Source of the DNA: Campylobacter concisus UNSWCS
GTDB lineage: Bacteria > Campylobacterota > Campylobacteria > Campylobacterales > Campylobacteraceae
Length of the DNA stretch: 51,804 bases
Direction of reading: 5' to 3'
NCBI RefSeq assembly: GCF_000466685.1
Contig: NZ_ANNG01000013.1
Location: forward strand, 1-51,804
The notes beneath the pieces were generated by a model. It was given only the letters and a program-made list of their open reading frames with translations, searched no databases and had not been told where the DNA came from. Positions 42,841-51,804 of this stretch are shown here, piece by piece. The stretch's first letter is position 1; each line of letters starts with the position of its first letter. The position numbers and the translations under genes were made by a program.

Positions 42841-43869
42841 TTATAAATCCTCTTTTGTTAATCTCTCGCTAAATTTTATATCTCTTTTTGCTTTTTTACC
42901 GACTAGCTCTTTTAGAAATTTAGGGTGCAAGCCATATCCTGGACGCACGCTCCTTACATTTTGCTCGCTAAAAATTTTGTCTTTTTTTATATCTGCGCTT
43001 GCATAAAGCGAGCGAGAAAATCTCCTGTTTAAAACCGCTTTTTCATCTAACTCGTAGTTTACCACGCCCAAAAGCTCCTCAGCCTCCCTAACGCACTTTG
43101 TCATAAGAGTAAATTCGCTCTCATCAAGGCTAAATGCGCCATCAACGCTTTTTACGCTTTTATCAAGTATAAAATGTTTTTCAACTATCCTAGCACCCAA
43201 ACTAACCGCCACTACTGGAGCCGTCACACCCAAAGTGTGATCTGAAAAGCCAACTTCAACGCCAAATTTCTCTCTCATATCAGCTATCGTTTTTAAATTC
43301 ATGCCATTTAGCGGCGCTGGGTAGCTTGAAGTGCATTTTAAAAGGGCGATGTCGTTATTGCCCACATTTTTGCAAATTTGCACCACGGCTTGTATCTCTT
43401 CTTCGTAGGCTATGCCAGTTGAGATGATGATGGGCCTACCTTTTTTGGCCACAAACTCTACAAAATCATAGTCCGTCACTTCAAAGCTTGCGATCTTATA
43501 AGCTGGTGGGTTAAACTGCTCTAAGAAGTTGGCGTCGTCCTTACAAAATGGGCTTGAAAAGCAGATAAGTCCCTCCTCTTTTGCCACTTGAAAAAGCTCA
43601 GCATGCCACTCTCTTGGCGTTAGTGCCTCTTGGTAGAGATCGTAAAAATTTCTCCCATCCCAAAGTCCGCCCTTTATGACAAAATCATCTAGGTGCGAAT
43701 TTAGAGTCAAACTATCAGGCGTATATGTCTGAAGCTTTATCGCGTCAGCTCCAGCTCGTTTAGCCGCCTTTATCGTATCTACCGCCGTTTTTAGGCTACC
43801 GCTGTGATTAGCAGAGAGCTCTGCTATTATAAAGACCTTTTTGTCTGTATCAAAATTTCCTATTTTCAT
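42841..43869 (-). CDS. pseI: Pseudaminic acid synthase
   Basis: 342 residues of the NeuB family. The TIM barrel has IIAELSANHSGSLKTAVDTI, DAIKLQTYTPDSLTLNS and YKIASFEVTDYDFVEF. VEVGFSDHTLGVTAPVVAVS precedes the metal/His region ARIVEKHFILDKSVKSVDGAF. A C-terminal SAF domain (RSVRPGYGLHPKFLKELVGK) follows. It condenses PEP with the 6-deoxy-AltdiNAc sugar to give pseudaminic acid. The order with pseH upstream and maf downstream supports PseI over NeuB or LegI. Confidence 0.93.
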   Translation of the reverse strand: MKIGNFDTDKKVFIIAELSANHSGSLKTAVDTIKAAKRAGADAIKLQTYTPDSLTLNSHLDDFVIKGGLWDGRNFYDLYQEALTPREWHAELFQVAKEEGLICFSSPFCKDDANFLEQFNPPAYKIASFEVTDYDFVEFVAKKGRPIIISTGIAYEEEIQAVVQICKNVGNNDIALLKCTSSYPAPLNGMNLKTIADMREKFGVEVGFSDHTLGVTAPVVAVSLGARIVEKHFILDKSVKSVDGAFSLDESEFTLMTKCVREAEELLGVVNYELDEKAVLNRRFSRSLYASADIKKDKIFSEQNVRSVRPGYGLHPKFLKELVGKKAKRDIKFSERLTKEDL

Positions 43870-43872
43870 CCG

Positions 43873-44331
43873 CTAGTCCGTTTCATTTTTAAGCTCAAGA
43901 TAGCTAAACTCATCATCTTTTGCATAGATCCTAAAGCCAAAATTTTCATAAAGTGAGAGCGCTTTTTCGTTGTTATTATAAGCTTTTGCCTTTAGCGAGC
44001 CAACTTTTAATGTAAAAAAAGCGTAGTCTTTTATGAGATCAAGCAGCTTTTTGCCCACACCTTTTAGCTCTGGGTTTTTATAAACGCCAAATTCGCAACT
44101 CTCTTTCGTTATATCAACGAAGCTCACCACTCCGATAAATTCACCCTCGTCTTTTACTAAAAAGTAGATCTTATCTTGAATGCTCTTTAATCTCTCTAAA
44201 AAAGCAAAATGCTCCTCTTTGCCAACGCTTTTGTTTTTCATGAATTTGGCTATACGCTCGTCGTTTCGCCACTTTAAGACCATCAGTTTTTGCTCTCCAC
44301 TAAGCGAGGTAAAATTTATAAGCTCAAGCAA
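43873..44331 (-). CDS. pseH: UDP-4-amino sugar N-acetyltransferase
   Basis: 152 residues of the GNAT family. It has VLKWRNDERIAKFMKNKSVG, FIGVVSFVDITKESCEFGVY, the acetyl-CoA loop NPELKGVGKKLLDLI and YNNNEKALSLYENFGFRIYA. It acetylates the C4 amine of the PseC product. The start is a TTG at 44331, 16 bases inside pseG, where an ATG in the other frame belongs to pseG. TTG is used here because no in-frame ATG precedes the conserved core. Confidence 0.87.
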   Translation of the reverse strand: MLELINFTSLSGEQKLMVLKWRNDERIAKFMKNKSVGKEEHFAFLERLKSIQDKIYFLVKDEGEFIGVVSFVDITKESCEFGVYKNPELKGVGKKLLDLIKDYAFFTLKVGSLKAKAYNNNEKALSLYENFGFRIYAKDDEFSYLELKNETD

Positions 44332-45188
44332 ATTTCATCTCCCCAGTAAGCCTCATACCCATTTTCTTTGAGCCAAGCAAAGATCTCTTTTTGATTATCC
44401 GCTACGCAAACGGCTTTAAATTTAGCTCCCAAAACGTAAGCCTCATTTACAAGCGAACTTGCTGTTATGATGAGCATTTTGGCCTCATTCATGAGCTTTG
44501 CTACGTTTTTGCTATCTACAAAAAGGCTAAAATTTTCGTTTTTACTAGCTAGCTCTTTTAGTGCGCTTAAGTTTTTATTTCCGCTAGTTGTTATGACGGC
44601 TGTTTTTAGCCCTTTTAAGAGCAATTTTTCTGAAATTTTAGCACTTAGCCCTGAGATATCAGTGCCTCCAAGAATGATAGCGTAGTCGTAAATTTTCTCC
44701 CTTTTTACCTGCGCTTCTTCATAAAACTCATCTCTAACTAGCAAAAACTCACTCCCGCAAAATACCTCACAGCCTTTTTCTACCAGCCCCTCATATCTTG
44801 CCTTTTTCGCATATAAATTTACATTTAAAATGTAGTCTGCAAAATGTTTTTCGTAAGTGTCGTCAAATGATAAAATTTTAACGCCAGTTTTTTCTTTTAT
44901 AGCTCTTTCATATTCAAAGCTAAAGCCGTAGTGATCGATGATGAGAAGTTCAAATTTATTATCTTTTATAAGTTCGCAAAGCTCATCTATCTCGCCACTT
45001 GTTAAGCTAAATTTAGGGTAGTTTATCTCATCAAAAATGTCACCTTCAAGCCTTAAAGATGCAAATGAGATGTTATTAAATTTTTTAGCAAGCAAAAGGT
45101 CTCGCCTGATGTGCCCATGCCCTATCTTGCTGCTACTATCAGCGCGCACGAGCGTTTTTAGCAGGGGGAGTCCTTTAAATTTTTTCAA
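44316..45188 (-). CDS. pseG: UDP-sugar hydrolase
   Basis: About 283-290 residues. The family N-terminus VRADSSSKIGHGHIRRDLLL holds the GHxxR/D signature. LLIIDHYGFSFEYERAIKE, IILGGTDISGLSAKI and MLIITASSLVNEAYVLGAKF follow. It removes UDP to give the free sugar for PseI. The start is uncertain: TTG 45188 directly follows the pseF stop, but AAAGGA stands just before CTG 45167, which would give the length seen in relatives. No ATG is available upstream of the core. It overlaps pseH by 16 bases. Confidence 0.87.
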   Translation of the reverse strand: MKKFKGLPLLKTLVRADSSSKIGHGHIRRDLLLAKKFNNISFASLRLEGDIFDEINYPKFSLTSGEIDELCELIKDNKFELLIIDHYGFSFEYERAIKEKTGVKILSFDDTYEKHFADYILNVNLYAKKARYEGLVEKGCEVFCGSEFLLVRDEFYEEAQVKREKIYDYAIILGGTDISGLSAKISEKLLLKGLKTAVITTSGNKNLSALKELASKNENFSLFVDSKNVAKLMNEAKMLIITASSLVNEAYVLGAKFKAVCVADNQKEIFAWLKENGYEAYWGDEICLSL

Positions 45189-45862
45189 TCAGATCTTTCC
45201 ATTATTTATCAAATAAAGCTTCTTAGCAAACTCAAAATCCTCTAGCGTGTCGATGTCGCAGACTAAATTTCTTGGCAATAAATACGCCTTTGAGTGTGGC
45301 GCAAACAAAGCACTGCACTCCAGCCAAGCCTCTTTTTTGCCAAAATAAAATGCCCCAGCGTCATGAAATGCAGGCTCAAGATCTTGCGAGCGCGTCTTTT
45401 CAAACTGCGGGTAAAACATGCTAACTCTAGCGTTTTCATCAAGTTTTATCGCCCTTTGTATAGGAAAATCAAAAGCAGTGGCTGAAAATAAAAATTTACA
45501 CTCCTGCTTTTTAAACTCTCCTGCGGCCTCTTTTAAAATTTCAGCCGTTATGAGTGGTGCTGTGGCATAGAGGCAACAGACGTCAGAGTCAGAATTTACG
45601 CGCCTTATCGCGTCTTTTACCACGTCAGTGCTTGTCGCGTAGTCATCGCTTAAGCTCGCATCTCTAAAAAATGGCACGCTAGCTCCAAATTCTCTAGCCA
45701 CATTTGCGATCATTTCATCATCGGTGCTTACGATTACTTCGCTAAAAACTTTAGAATTTAACGCAGCCTCGATGCTATATGCGATTAAAGGCTTGCCTAA
45801 AAAGTCTTTTATGTTTTTGCCAGGTATTCTCTTGCTGCCGCCTCTTGCTGGGATAATGCAGA

Positions 45863-45866
<4 letters not shown>
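45189..45866 (-). CDS. pseF: CMP-pseudaminic acid cytidylyltransferase
   Basis: 225 residues of the CMP-NeuNAc synthetase family. The nucleotide loop is MICIIPARGGSKRIPGKNIK, followed by EVIVSTDDEMIANVAREFGA, LYATAPLITAEILKEAA and the metal-binding end LVCDIDTLEDFEFAKKLY. It activates pseudaminic acid with CTP for transfer to flagellin. The start overlaps the pseC stop by four bases. Confidence 0.92.
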
Positions 45867-47991
<2,125 letters not shown>

Positions 47992-48158
47992 TCATTTTTG
48001 ATTTATAAATGGCTAATTAGAGTTAATTTTTATAATTTTTTAAGCAAAAGCCGTGCCAAATTTAAAATTTGTTTATCAAAGCTTCGCTCTTTCTAGCTTC
48101 TATTTCGTCAAAATTTCGTTATTGTTTAGGGTTTTATAAAAAGTGGTCGATAAATTTA

Positions 48159-48180
48159 GCCTTTGCAAAGTCGCAAAGGC
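48159..48180 (-). terminator. Hairpin after dcd
   Basis: GCCTTTGC-GACTTT-GCAAAGGC is a perfect 8-bp stem on the minus strand, seven bases after the dcd stop codon, followed by TAAATTTATC. The pse promoter must lie between here and 47974. Confidence 0.65.
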
Positions 48181-48187
48181 ATGAAAA

Positions 48188-48748
48188 TTATTTTAAAATT
48201 CTAGGCAGCGTGATGCCTTCTTGAGCTTGGTATTTGCCGTTTTTATCAGCATAAGTCACCTCGCAAGGCTCATCGCCCTCGATAAATAGCACCTGTGCGA
48301 TGCCCTCGTTTGCGTAGATCTTCGCAGGAAGTGGCGTCGTGTTTGAGATCTCTATCGTGATATGCCCCTTAAATCCCGGCTCAAAAGGCGTCACATTTAC
48401 GATGATGCCGCATCTTGCGTATGTGCTCTTACCAAGGCAGATTGCTAGCACGTTATCAGGCATGTTAAAGTACTCGATCGTGCGTGCCAAAGCAAAAGAG
48501 TTTGGCGGCACGATGCAGACATCGCCCTTAAAATCGACCACATTTTTCTCATCAAAATTCTTTGGATCAACGACGGTTCCGCCGATGTTTGTAAAAATTT
48601 TAAACTCATCGCCCACGCGGATATCGTAGCCATAGCTAGAAACCCCGTAACTAACGACGCCACGCCCCACTTGCTCCTCGGCAAATGGTACGATCATCTT
48701 CTTTTCAACCGACATTTTCCTTATCCAAGAGTCTGATTTTAAACCCAT
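48188..48748 (-). CDS. dcd: dCTP deaminase
   Basis: 186 residues, full length. Conserved stretches are [37 protein letters not shown] and [40 protein letters not shown] holds the active-site Glu. It converts dCTP to dUTP for thymidylate synthesis. ATG is preceded by AAAAAGGAGC. It is a single-gene unit with its own terminator. Confidence 0.96.
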   Translation of the reverse strand: MGLKSDSWIRKMSVEKKMIVPFAEEQVGRGVVSYGVSSYGYDIRVGDEFKIFTNIGGTVVDPKNFDEKNVVDFKGDVCIVPPNSFALARTIEYFNMPDNVLAICLGKSTYARCGIIVNVTPFEPGFKGHITIEISNTTPLPAKIYANEGIAQVLFIEGDEPCEVTYADKNGKYQAQEGITLPRILK

Positions 48749-48869
48749 TTTTGCTCCTTTTTTGGGCGATTATAACGCTTTGCGTCTTTAAAATAAATTT
48801 AATGGCAATTTGCAATAAAATTTAAGAAAATCAGTATAATTTTGAGAGAAAATTTAATAAAGGACAAAA

Positions 48870-49712
48870 ATGCAAGAGAGAAACGCTGAAATTTTCACTG
48901 GCGAGCGCGCGATGTTTGGGGCAAAGGGGCTAAATTTTACTAACTGCATCTTTGAAGATGGCGAGTCACCACTAAAACACAGCTCAAATTTAAAGCTAAA
49001 CGAGTGCGTTTTTGCCTACAAATATCCACTTTGGTACGCAAGCGACATCACGCTAAATGGCGGATACTTGGAGCCTCTAGCAAGGGCTGGCATGTGGTAC
49101 AGCACAAATTTAAGCTTCAAAGATGTGGTCATAAATGCGCCAAAAAGCTTTAGAAAAAGCTCGCAAATTTCACTTGAAAATGTAAATTTTTCAGACGCTG
49201 CCGAGACACTTTGGGGATGTGCGGACGTGAAGATAAAAAACGTCTTTGCAAAAGGGGATTACTTCGGGGCAAATAGCGAAAATTTAGAGGTTGATGGGCT
49301 AAACTTAGACGGCAACTACTGCTTTGATAGTTGCAAAAACCTTCGCATCACAAACTCAAAACTCATCTCAAAAGACGCCTTTTGGAACTGCGAAAACGTG
49401 GTCGCTCAAAACTGCCTTATCTCAGGCGAATACCTAGCTTGGAACGCTAAAAATGTGACGCTCATAAACTGCACGATAAAGAGCTTGCAAGCGCTTTGCT
49501 ACGTGGAAAATTTGGTCGTGAAAGATTGCATTTTTATGGACACAAGCCTTGCTTTTGAGTATTCAAGCGTCGATGTGAGCACAAAAAGCTGCATAAAAAG
49601 TGTAAAAAATCCAAAAAGTGGCGTCATAAGAGCTGGCAAGATAGAGGAGATCATCATAGACGGCAGCTTGGTTGATGCAAGCAAGATAGAGATCATCACG
49701 GATGAAATTTAG
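48870..49712 (+). CDS. DUF3737 family right-handed beta-helix-like protein
   Basis: 280 residues of short repeated strands with a Cys/Asn/Trp-rich pattern: LNFTNCIFEDGESPLKHSS, LKLNECVFAYKYPLWYAS, LRITNSKLISKDAFWNC and NVVAQNCLISGEYLAWNA. The units of about 20 residues suggest a beta-helix, which agrees with DUF3737. There is no signal peptide. Function is unknown. The start has AAAGGACAAAA upstream. A YcxB-like gene follows after 20 bases on the same strand. Confidence 0.8.
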   Translation: MQERNAEIFTGERAMFGAKGLNFTNCIFEDGESPLKHSSNLKLNECVFAYKYPLWYASDITLNGGYLEPLARAGMWYSTNLSFKDVVINAPKSFRKSSQISLENVNFSDAAETLWGCADVKIKNVFAKGDYFGANSENLEVDGLNLDGNYCFDSCKNLRITNSKLISKDAFWNCENVVAQNCLISGEYLAWNAKNVTLINCTIKSLQALCYVENLVVKDCIFMDTSLAFEYSSVDVSTKSCIKSVKNPKSGVIRAGKIEEIIIDGSLVDASKIEIITDEI

Positions 49713-49732
49713 CCAAAATTTAAAGAAATAAC

Positions 49733-50299
49733 ATGCAAAATGAAAAATTTAGAGCGAAATTTAGTATAAAAAACGATGCTAAATTTAAAAAGCTACTACG
49801 CAAGGTCTCGAGCGTCGTCTATAAAAAGAATAAATTTGTATTTTTGATGAGAGCGATCGAGCTGCCATTTGCTGCGCTATGCGCAGTAGCTTTGCTTGTG
49901 CTTTTTGACATTTTTGAGAACGACTTAACAGTTTTTTTGGATATGACCGACGTCTCTTTTTTGGCAAAAAATTTAGCCATTGTTCTTTGTGTCGGCATAG
50001 TCTTGCTCTATATTTATGCGACTATAATTAAACCAGTTTTATTTACTAGAACCATTTACTCTAAAATCGATGTTGAGCGCGAACAAGAGATCGTTATATA
50101 TGATGATGAGGTCTTGTTTGTCACGGCAACGAGCATGGTTCATTTTTCATATGGTGCGTTTCTTGGCACTTGCGAAACGGATGATTTTGTAGCTTTGATC
50201 TTAAAAGAAGGCAGCTTCTTGCAGATCCCAAAAGAGTCGCTAAATGAAAAAGCACAAGAAATTTTGGAATTTCTAAAAGAAAAGATAGATCAAAATTAG
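49733..50299 (+). CDS. YcxB-like membrane protein
   Basis: 188 residues. Two membrane helices (MRAIELPFAALCAVALLVLF; LAIVLCVGIVLLYIYATI) are followed by a soluble domain with VTATSMVHFSYGAFLGTCET and ALILKEGSFLQIPKESL. This layout resembles the YcxB-like family, function unknown. The ribosome binding site is weak (AAAGAAATAAC), so translation may depend on the DUF3737 gene just upstream. The end lies next to the degraded phage region. Confidence 0.65.
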   Translation: MQNEKFRAKFSIKNDAKFKKLLRKVSSVVYKKNKFVFLMRAIELPFAALCAVALLVLFDIFENDLTVFLDMTDVSFLAKNLAIVLCVGIVLLYIYATIIKPVLFTRTIYSKIDVEREQEIVIYDDEVLFVTATSMVHFSYGAFLGTCETDDFVALILKEGSFLQIPKESLNEKAQEILEFLKEKIDQN

Positions 50300-50336
50300 T
50301 GAAATACTTTTGGATATTTTGAATTAAAAACCATAC

Positions 50337-50359
50337 AAATTTGCCATGCCAGCAAATTT
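50337..50359. repeat. Perfect short inverted repeat at the phage-remnant border
   Basis: AAATTTGC-CATGCCA-GCAAATTT has 8-bp arms, 38 bases after the YcxB-like stop. No T tract follows. It could be a weak terminator or a remnant of integration. Confidence 0.4.
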
Positions 50360-50370
50360 GTTGGCTATAT

Positions 50371-51180
50371 TCAAACAAAATTCTCTAAAAATATAGATAT
50401 TATTGCTTTAATGATGCCAAATATCAATCTTTCAGCGATAAATTTTAATATTAAAATAATTAATTGACGTCTAAAAAGATATCTAAACACTATTTTATTG
50501 ATAGCTGGTTTTAACTCTGCGCCGATAAACACATCTTTTGGAGTTGTGCCTGCATCCCAAATGTTTTGAAGTAGTTGCGATAGCACAGTTTCAGTTAGTG
50601 CTGCTGGGGTGCCTTTCCAGTCGCCTGAGCTATCAAATGCTACAACGTTTCCACGCTTGCCACTTGCAAACGCAGCCGCACCTTTAGCCAAGAAGTAAAA
50701 TAGTCCTGCCATTTCTCCAGCTGTTGCATCAGTTCTAACGCTCGGTGCTTTAAACACACTCTTTTTAACATCAGCATCACGACCAAGACCAAAGATAGCA
50801 TACTCCATATCTAGCTTATGCTCTTTTGCTCTTTTAGCAGTCTCACGCTCTAGCTCTTTACCGCCGTAAGTAACCACTGCTTGCATACTTCTTGAAACGC
50901 TAACGTTTGAAGTAAAAATTTGCACTGCGTTTGAAGTCTTTTGCACGCTTGATTTTATCTGATCATCAAAGTCAGAAATTTCCAGCTGTGCATTTTTCTT
51001 TGGGGCAGCTAAGCTGTCAGTTGGAGAGGAGTGCTCTATACCTTTAACACTTGAAGTGCCAATTAGTTTAAGTATAGGCGTCTCGTCAGCACCTATTAAG
51101 ATTATGTTGTCATAGACTGAGGGCTTTAAGCCATCACGTTTTGTAGCTGGGGCTTGAAACCCAGTTGTAGTTATTGCCAT
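50371..51180 (-). pseudogene. Truncated phage major capsid protein (DUF5309/SU10-like)
   Basis: From ATG 51180 (AAAAGGAGC upstream) about 232 residues read as an SU10-type major capsid protein: MAITTTGFQAPATKRDGLKP, then QKTSNAVQIFTSNVSVSRS and LERETAKRAKEHKLDMEYAI. DVFIGAELKPAINKIVF comes last. After this the frame turns into a low-complexity Ile/Leu/Phe run (RQLIILILKF...) to TGA at 50371. The expected C-terminal third is missing, so the gene is broken. No other head or tail gene is seen here. Confidence 0.75.
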
Positions 51181-51278
51181 TTCTTTGCTCCTTTTATGCA
51201 ATTTAATGGCAATTTATCATTTGTGGCTGTGCCAAATCTACCCTATTTTGGCAAAAAAGAATAAATTTTGTTTAATTA

Positions 51279-51312
51279 TAAAAAAAAAGAGTAAGCCCTA
51301 AAGATAGGGCTT
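51279..51312 (-). terminator. Terminator of the 67-residue ORF
   Basis: AAGCCCTA-TCTT-TAGGGCTT on the minus strand is a perfect 8-bp stem. It is followed by ACTC and nine or ten T residues. It lies directly after the stop codon at 51313-51315. Confidence 0.85.
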
Positions 51313-51516
51313 TTAATTATTTTTGGAGCTTTTAGTAGATGTATAGCTAGTTTTTGCACCTTGACTAATTTTATTTTTAGTTAGCCTATTAACTGCTTTG
51401 GCTTTTACTCCGTCGCTTATGTCTTTGTTTAGTAGCACTTTTTTAACTAAACCTACCTTGTCGCTACTTGTGTCTATCGCATCAAGTAGCTTAAGCTTTG
51501 GGTTTTCAAACTTCAT
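51313..51516 (-). CDS. 67-residue hypothetical protein next to the capsid remnant
   Basis: 67 residues, lysine- and serine-rich, starting MKFENPKLKLLDAIDTSSDK and ending in TSYTSTKSSKNN. No membrane segment. A clean terminator directly after its stop supports a real transcript end. It lies upstream of the capsid gene on the same strand and may belong to the same phage. I know no family. Confidence 0.5.
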   Translation of the reverse strand: MKFENPKLKLLDAIDTSSDKVGLVKKVLLNKDISDGVKAKAVNRLTKNKISQGAKTSYTSTKSSKNN

Positions 51517-51804
51517 AGGCTCATTTTAAAAAAATAAAAACATTGTTAAAATTTTAAAAAATTTATATCAAATTTTATAAAGACATATACATTGGAGCTT
51601 TAATATAAAAAATTAATCAAACATAACACTTGTTTATGATTCAACTTTAGCCATGTCTTTATTTTTTAGAAAAACTCTTAAGTTAGATTCAGCCTAAAGA
51701 ATTTAAAAATTGATAAAAACTAAATTTAAAAAGACAAATAAACCCAATAACATAAAAACAAATATAAAAAATTTACTACATTTAATCAATAAAACCTAAT
51801 CTAA
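51517..51804. other. AT-rich terminal stretch without genes
   Basis: Very AT-rich, no open frame of substance on either strand. It should hold the promoter of the 67-residue ORF; no box is clear. I see no att-like repeat of any other part of the window. Confidence 0.5.

Noticed and set aside
50121-50378. An 85-codon minus-strand frame under the YcxB-like gene
   Set aside because: It is antisense to a gene with clear membrane segments and has no ribosome binding site; part of it is the debris after the capsid gene.

Overview
The window looks like a chromosomal segment of a Campylobacter, most probably C. concisus or a close relative. It is AT-rich. The order HAD phosphatase - cadF - rpsI - rplM - addA - addB - (fixH-like genes) - ccoPQON - response regulator/kinase - TauE/SafE protein - carA matches the order I know from the C. 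jejuni chromosome. The hydrogenase-4 (Hyf) operon and the pseudaminic acid genes next to a flagellin fit the same genus. The species call is inference.

Layout. 1-760: a cluster of broken genes on the minus strand (a frameshifted HARE-HTH/HrgA-like gene, the last ~43 codons of carB, and the tail of an unknown gene). 995-8937: phosphatase, CadF-like adhesin, two ribosomal proteins and the AddAB recombination nuclease. 9087-11500: a flavin reductase gene whose 3' end occurs twice, with a G+C-rich insert carrying nhaA between the copies. 11499-16078: cbb3 oxidase genes and accessory small membrane proteins. 16171-20404: a two-component pair, a TauE/SafE protein, carA and a DUF507 gene. 20654-31269: focA and a ten-gene hydrogenase-4 operon, preceded by an unannotated 32-codon leader ORF. 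31591-38250: a metallo-hydrolase, crcB-bioB flanked by two copies of a structured intergenic repeat, an LRR protein and topA. 38374-38930: mazEF. 39031-47973: flagellin with a sigma-28 promoter, facing a convergent maf-pseIHGFCB operon that makes and attaches pseudaminic acid. 48188-50299: dcd, a DUF3737 gene and a YcxB-like gene. 50371-51804: a truncated phage capsid gene and a small ORF in AT-rich DNA.

How the parts work together. The ccoNOQP genes encode the high-affinity terminal oxidase for microaerobic growth. The Hyf operon plus focA encodes an Ni-Fe hydrogenase of the formate hydrogenlyase type, a formate channel, and the HycH/HycI maturation factors. No formate dehydrogenase gene is in the window. 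PseB-C-H-G-I-F is the full CMP-pseudaminic acid pathway, and Maf is the likely flagellin glycosyl-transfer factor.

Most notable non-standard features: (1) nhaA is a horizontally acquired insert between duplicated flanks, and its C-terminus is completed by the recipient's duplicated flavin reductase sequence; (2) a strong-SD leader ORF is coupled to hyfA; (3) a pair of intergenic elements with three conserved hairpins, including a covarying pair, flanks crcB-bioB; (4) gene debris lies at both window ends.
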